A DNA stretch of 54,870 nucleotides, taken from the NCBI GenBank assembly GCA_003557505.1, contig PWOH01000009.1:1-54870 (forward strand). Reading direction: 5' to 3'. The notes below the pieces were generated by a model that made no database searches, was not told the origin of the DNA, and saw only the letters and a program-made list of their open reading frames with translations. The stretch comes from Mollicutes bacterium. Lineage in GTDB: Bacteria > Bacillota_I > Bacilli_A > Izemoplasmatales > Izemoplasmataceae. The translations under genes were made by a program, and so were the position numbers. Below, one piece after another: positions 54,561 through 54,870 of this stretch; the stretch's first letter is position 1; every line of letters begins with the position of its first letter.

Positions 54561-54587
54561 GTGGGAGGAGATTCCGTTAGACCACAT
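54561..54587 (+). promoter_or_regulatory. Candidate L1-binding site before rplA
   Basis: GTGGGAGGA (54561-54569) is followed by TCCGTTAGACCACAT (54573-54587), with GTGG pairing to CCAC (54582-54585). This is the familiar shape of the L1 site in Firmicute rplA leaders, and it is nearly the same as the site before rplK. Confidence 0.65.
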
Positions 54588-54601
54588 TTAGGAGGTAAAT
54601 C

Positions 54602-54870
54602 ATGGCTAAAAATGGAAAAAAATATAGCGCTGCGTTAGAAAAAATCGACCGCACAAAAAGCTATAAAATCCAAGATGCAATCGAACTACTCAAAGATGTA
54701 TCATTTGAAGGTTTCGATGCTTCTGTCGAATTGGCGATTCGCTTGAACGTCAATCCTCGTAAAGCTGAACAAAACCTACGTGGAGCAATTGTACTTCCGC
54801 ACGGAACTGGGAAAACCAAACGTGTATTAGTATTTGCTCAAGGGGACAAAGCTAAAGAGGCTGAAGAAGC
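54602..54870 (+). CDS. rplA: 50S ribosomal protein L1 (cut by window end)
   Basis: L1 forms the mobile stalk that handles E-site tRNA and represses its own operon. Only the first 89 codons are present. The opening [20 protein letters not shown] and [20 protein letters not shown] are family signatures, as is [11 protein letters not shown] 54602 follows AGGAGG. The gene continues beyond the window. Confidence 0.96.
   Translation, partial: MAKNGKKYSAALEKIDRTKSYKIQDAIELLKDVSFEGFDASVELAIRLNVNPRKAEQNLRGAIVLPHGTGKTKRVLVFAQGDKAKEAEE

Overview
This is a low-GC Gram-positive type chromosome segment. TGA is used as a stop (for example ord, arcB, rplK) and Trp is TGG, so the code is the standard bacterial one. 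That rules out Mycoplasma/Spiroplasma-type Mollicutes. Bacillus-like gene order, zinc-ribbon S14/L33/L36, a zinc-lid adenylate kinase and a SigH-like gene between rlmB and rpmG point to the Firmicutes/deep-Mollicutes area (Haloplasma/Izemoplasma-like or a Clostridium/Erysipelotrichia relative). I cannot place it further without a search. All supported genes are on the + strand. I see no rRNA, CRISPR array, insertion sequence or prophage.

Layout. (1) 24-1322: an array of 13 tRNA genes with its own consensus promoter, a second internal promoter before tRNA-fMet, and a terminator. (2) 1476-3379: a small AT-rich cassette of an unrecognised protein (weak PD-(D/E)XK nuclease look), a SurE-like phosphatase and a Nudix-like protein with a degenerate Nudix box. 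(3) 3386-14669: a complete oxidative arginine/ornithine degradation locus: ord, ortA, ortB, oraS, oraE, a MutL/GlmL-type reactivase, ornithine racemase, alanine racemase, arginine deiminase and ornithine carbamoyltransferase. Arginine would go to citrulline, ornithine, D-ornithine, 2,4-diaminopentanoate and 2-amino-4-ketopentanoate, then to acetyl-CoA plus D-alanine. The alanine racemase can turn D-alanine into L-alanine. A 22-nt element is repeated upstream of both ord and ortA. (4) 14691-16131: a CmpB-family membrane protein overlapping an HD-domain protein.

(5) 16305-30811: the S10-spc-alpha ribosomal block (rpsJ to rplQ with secY, adk, map, infA, rpoA), preceded by a structured leader. 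(6) 30825-34527: the ECF transporter core (ecfA1, ecfA2, ecfT) and truA, which carries an extra N-terminal domain of about 96 residues. (7) 34559-40630: a nine-gene Mrp-type cation/proton antiporter cluster in the order known from membrane-bound hydrogenase (Mbh) operons, with the MrpA C-terminal parts as separate genes and no hydrogenase genes. (8) 40705-46754: tmk, holB, ricT, trmN6-like, rsmI, metG. (9) 46780-49611: rplM-rpsI, gltX, a cold shock gene. (10) 49657-54870: cysS, mrnC, rlmB, a SigH-like factor, rpmG, secE, nusG, rplK and the start of rplA, which runs off the window.

The window is mostly translation, secretion and transcription machinery, with two energy modules (amino-acid fermentation and an ion antiporter) set among conserved blocks. 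The items most worth a second look are: the paired L1-site-like motif before rplK and rplA; the repeated element before ord and ortA; the Mbh-ordered antiporter; the TruA fusion; the compensatory change between the twin tRNA-Ala genes and the inverted repeat around one of them; and the uncharacterised three-gene cassette.
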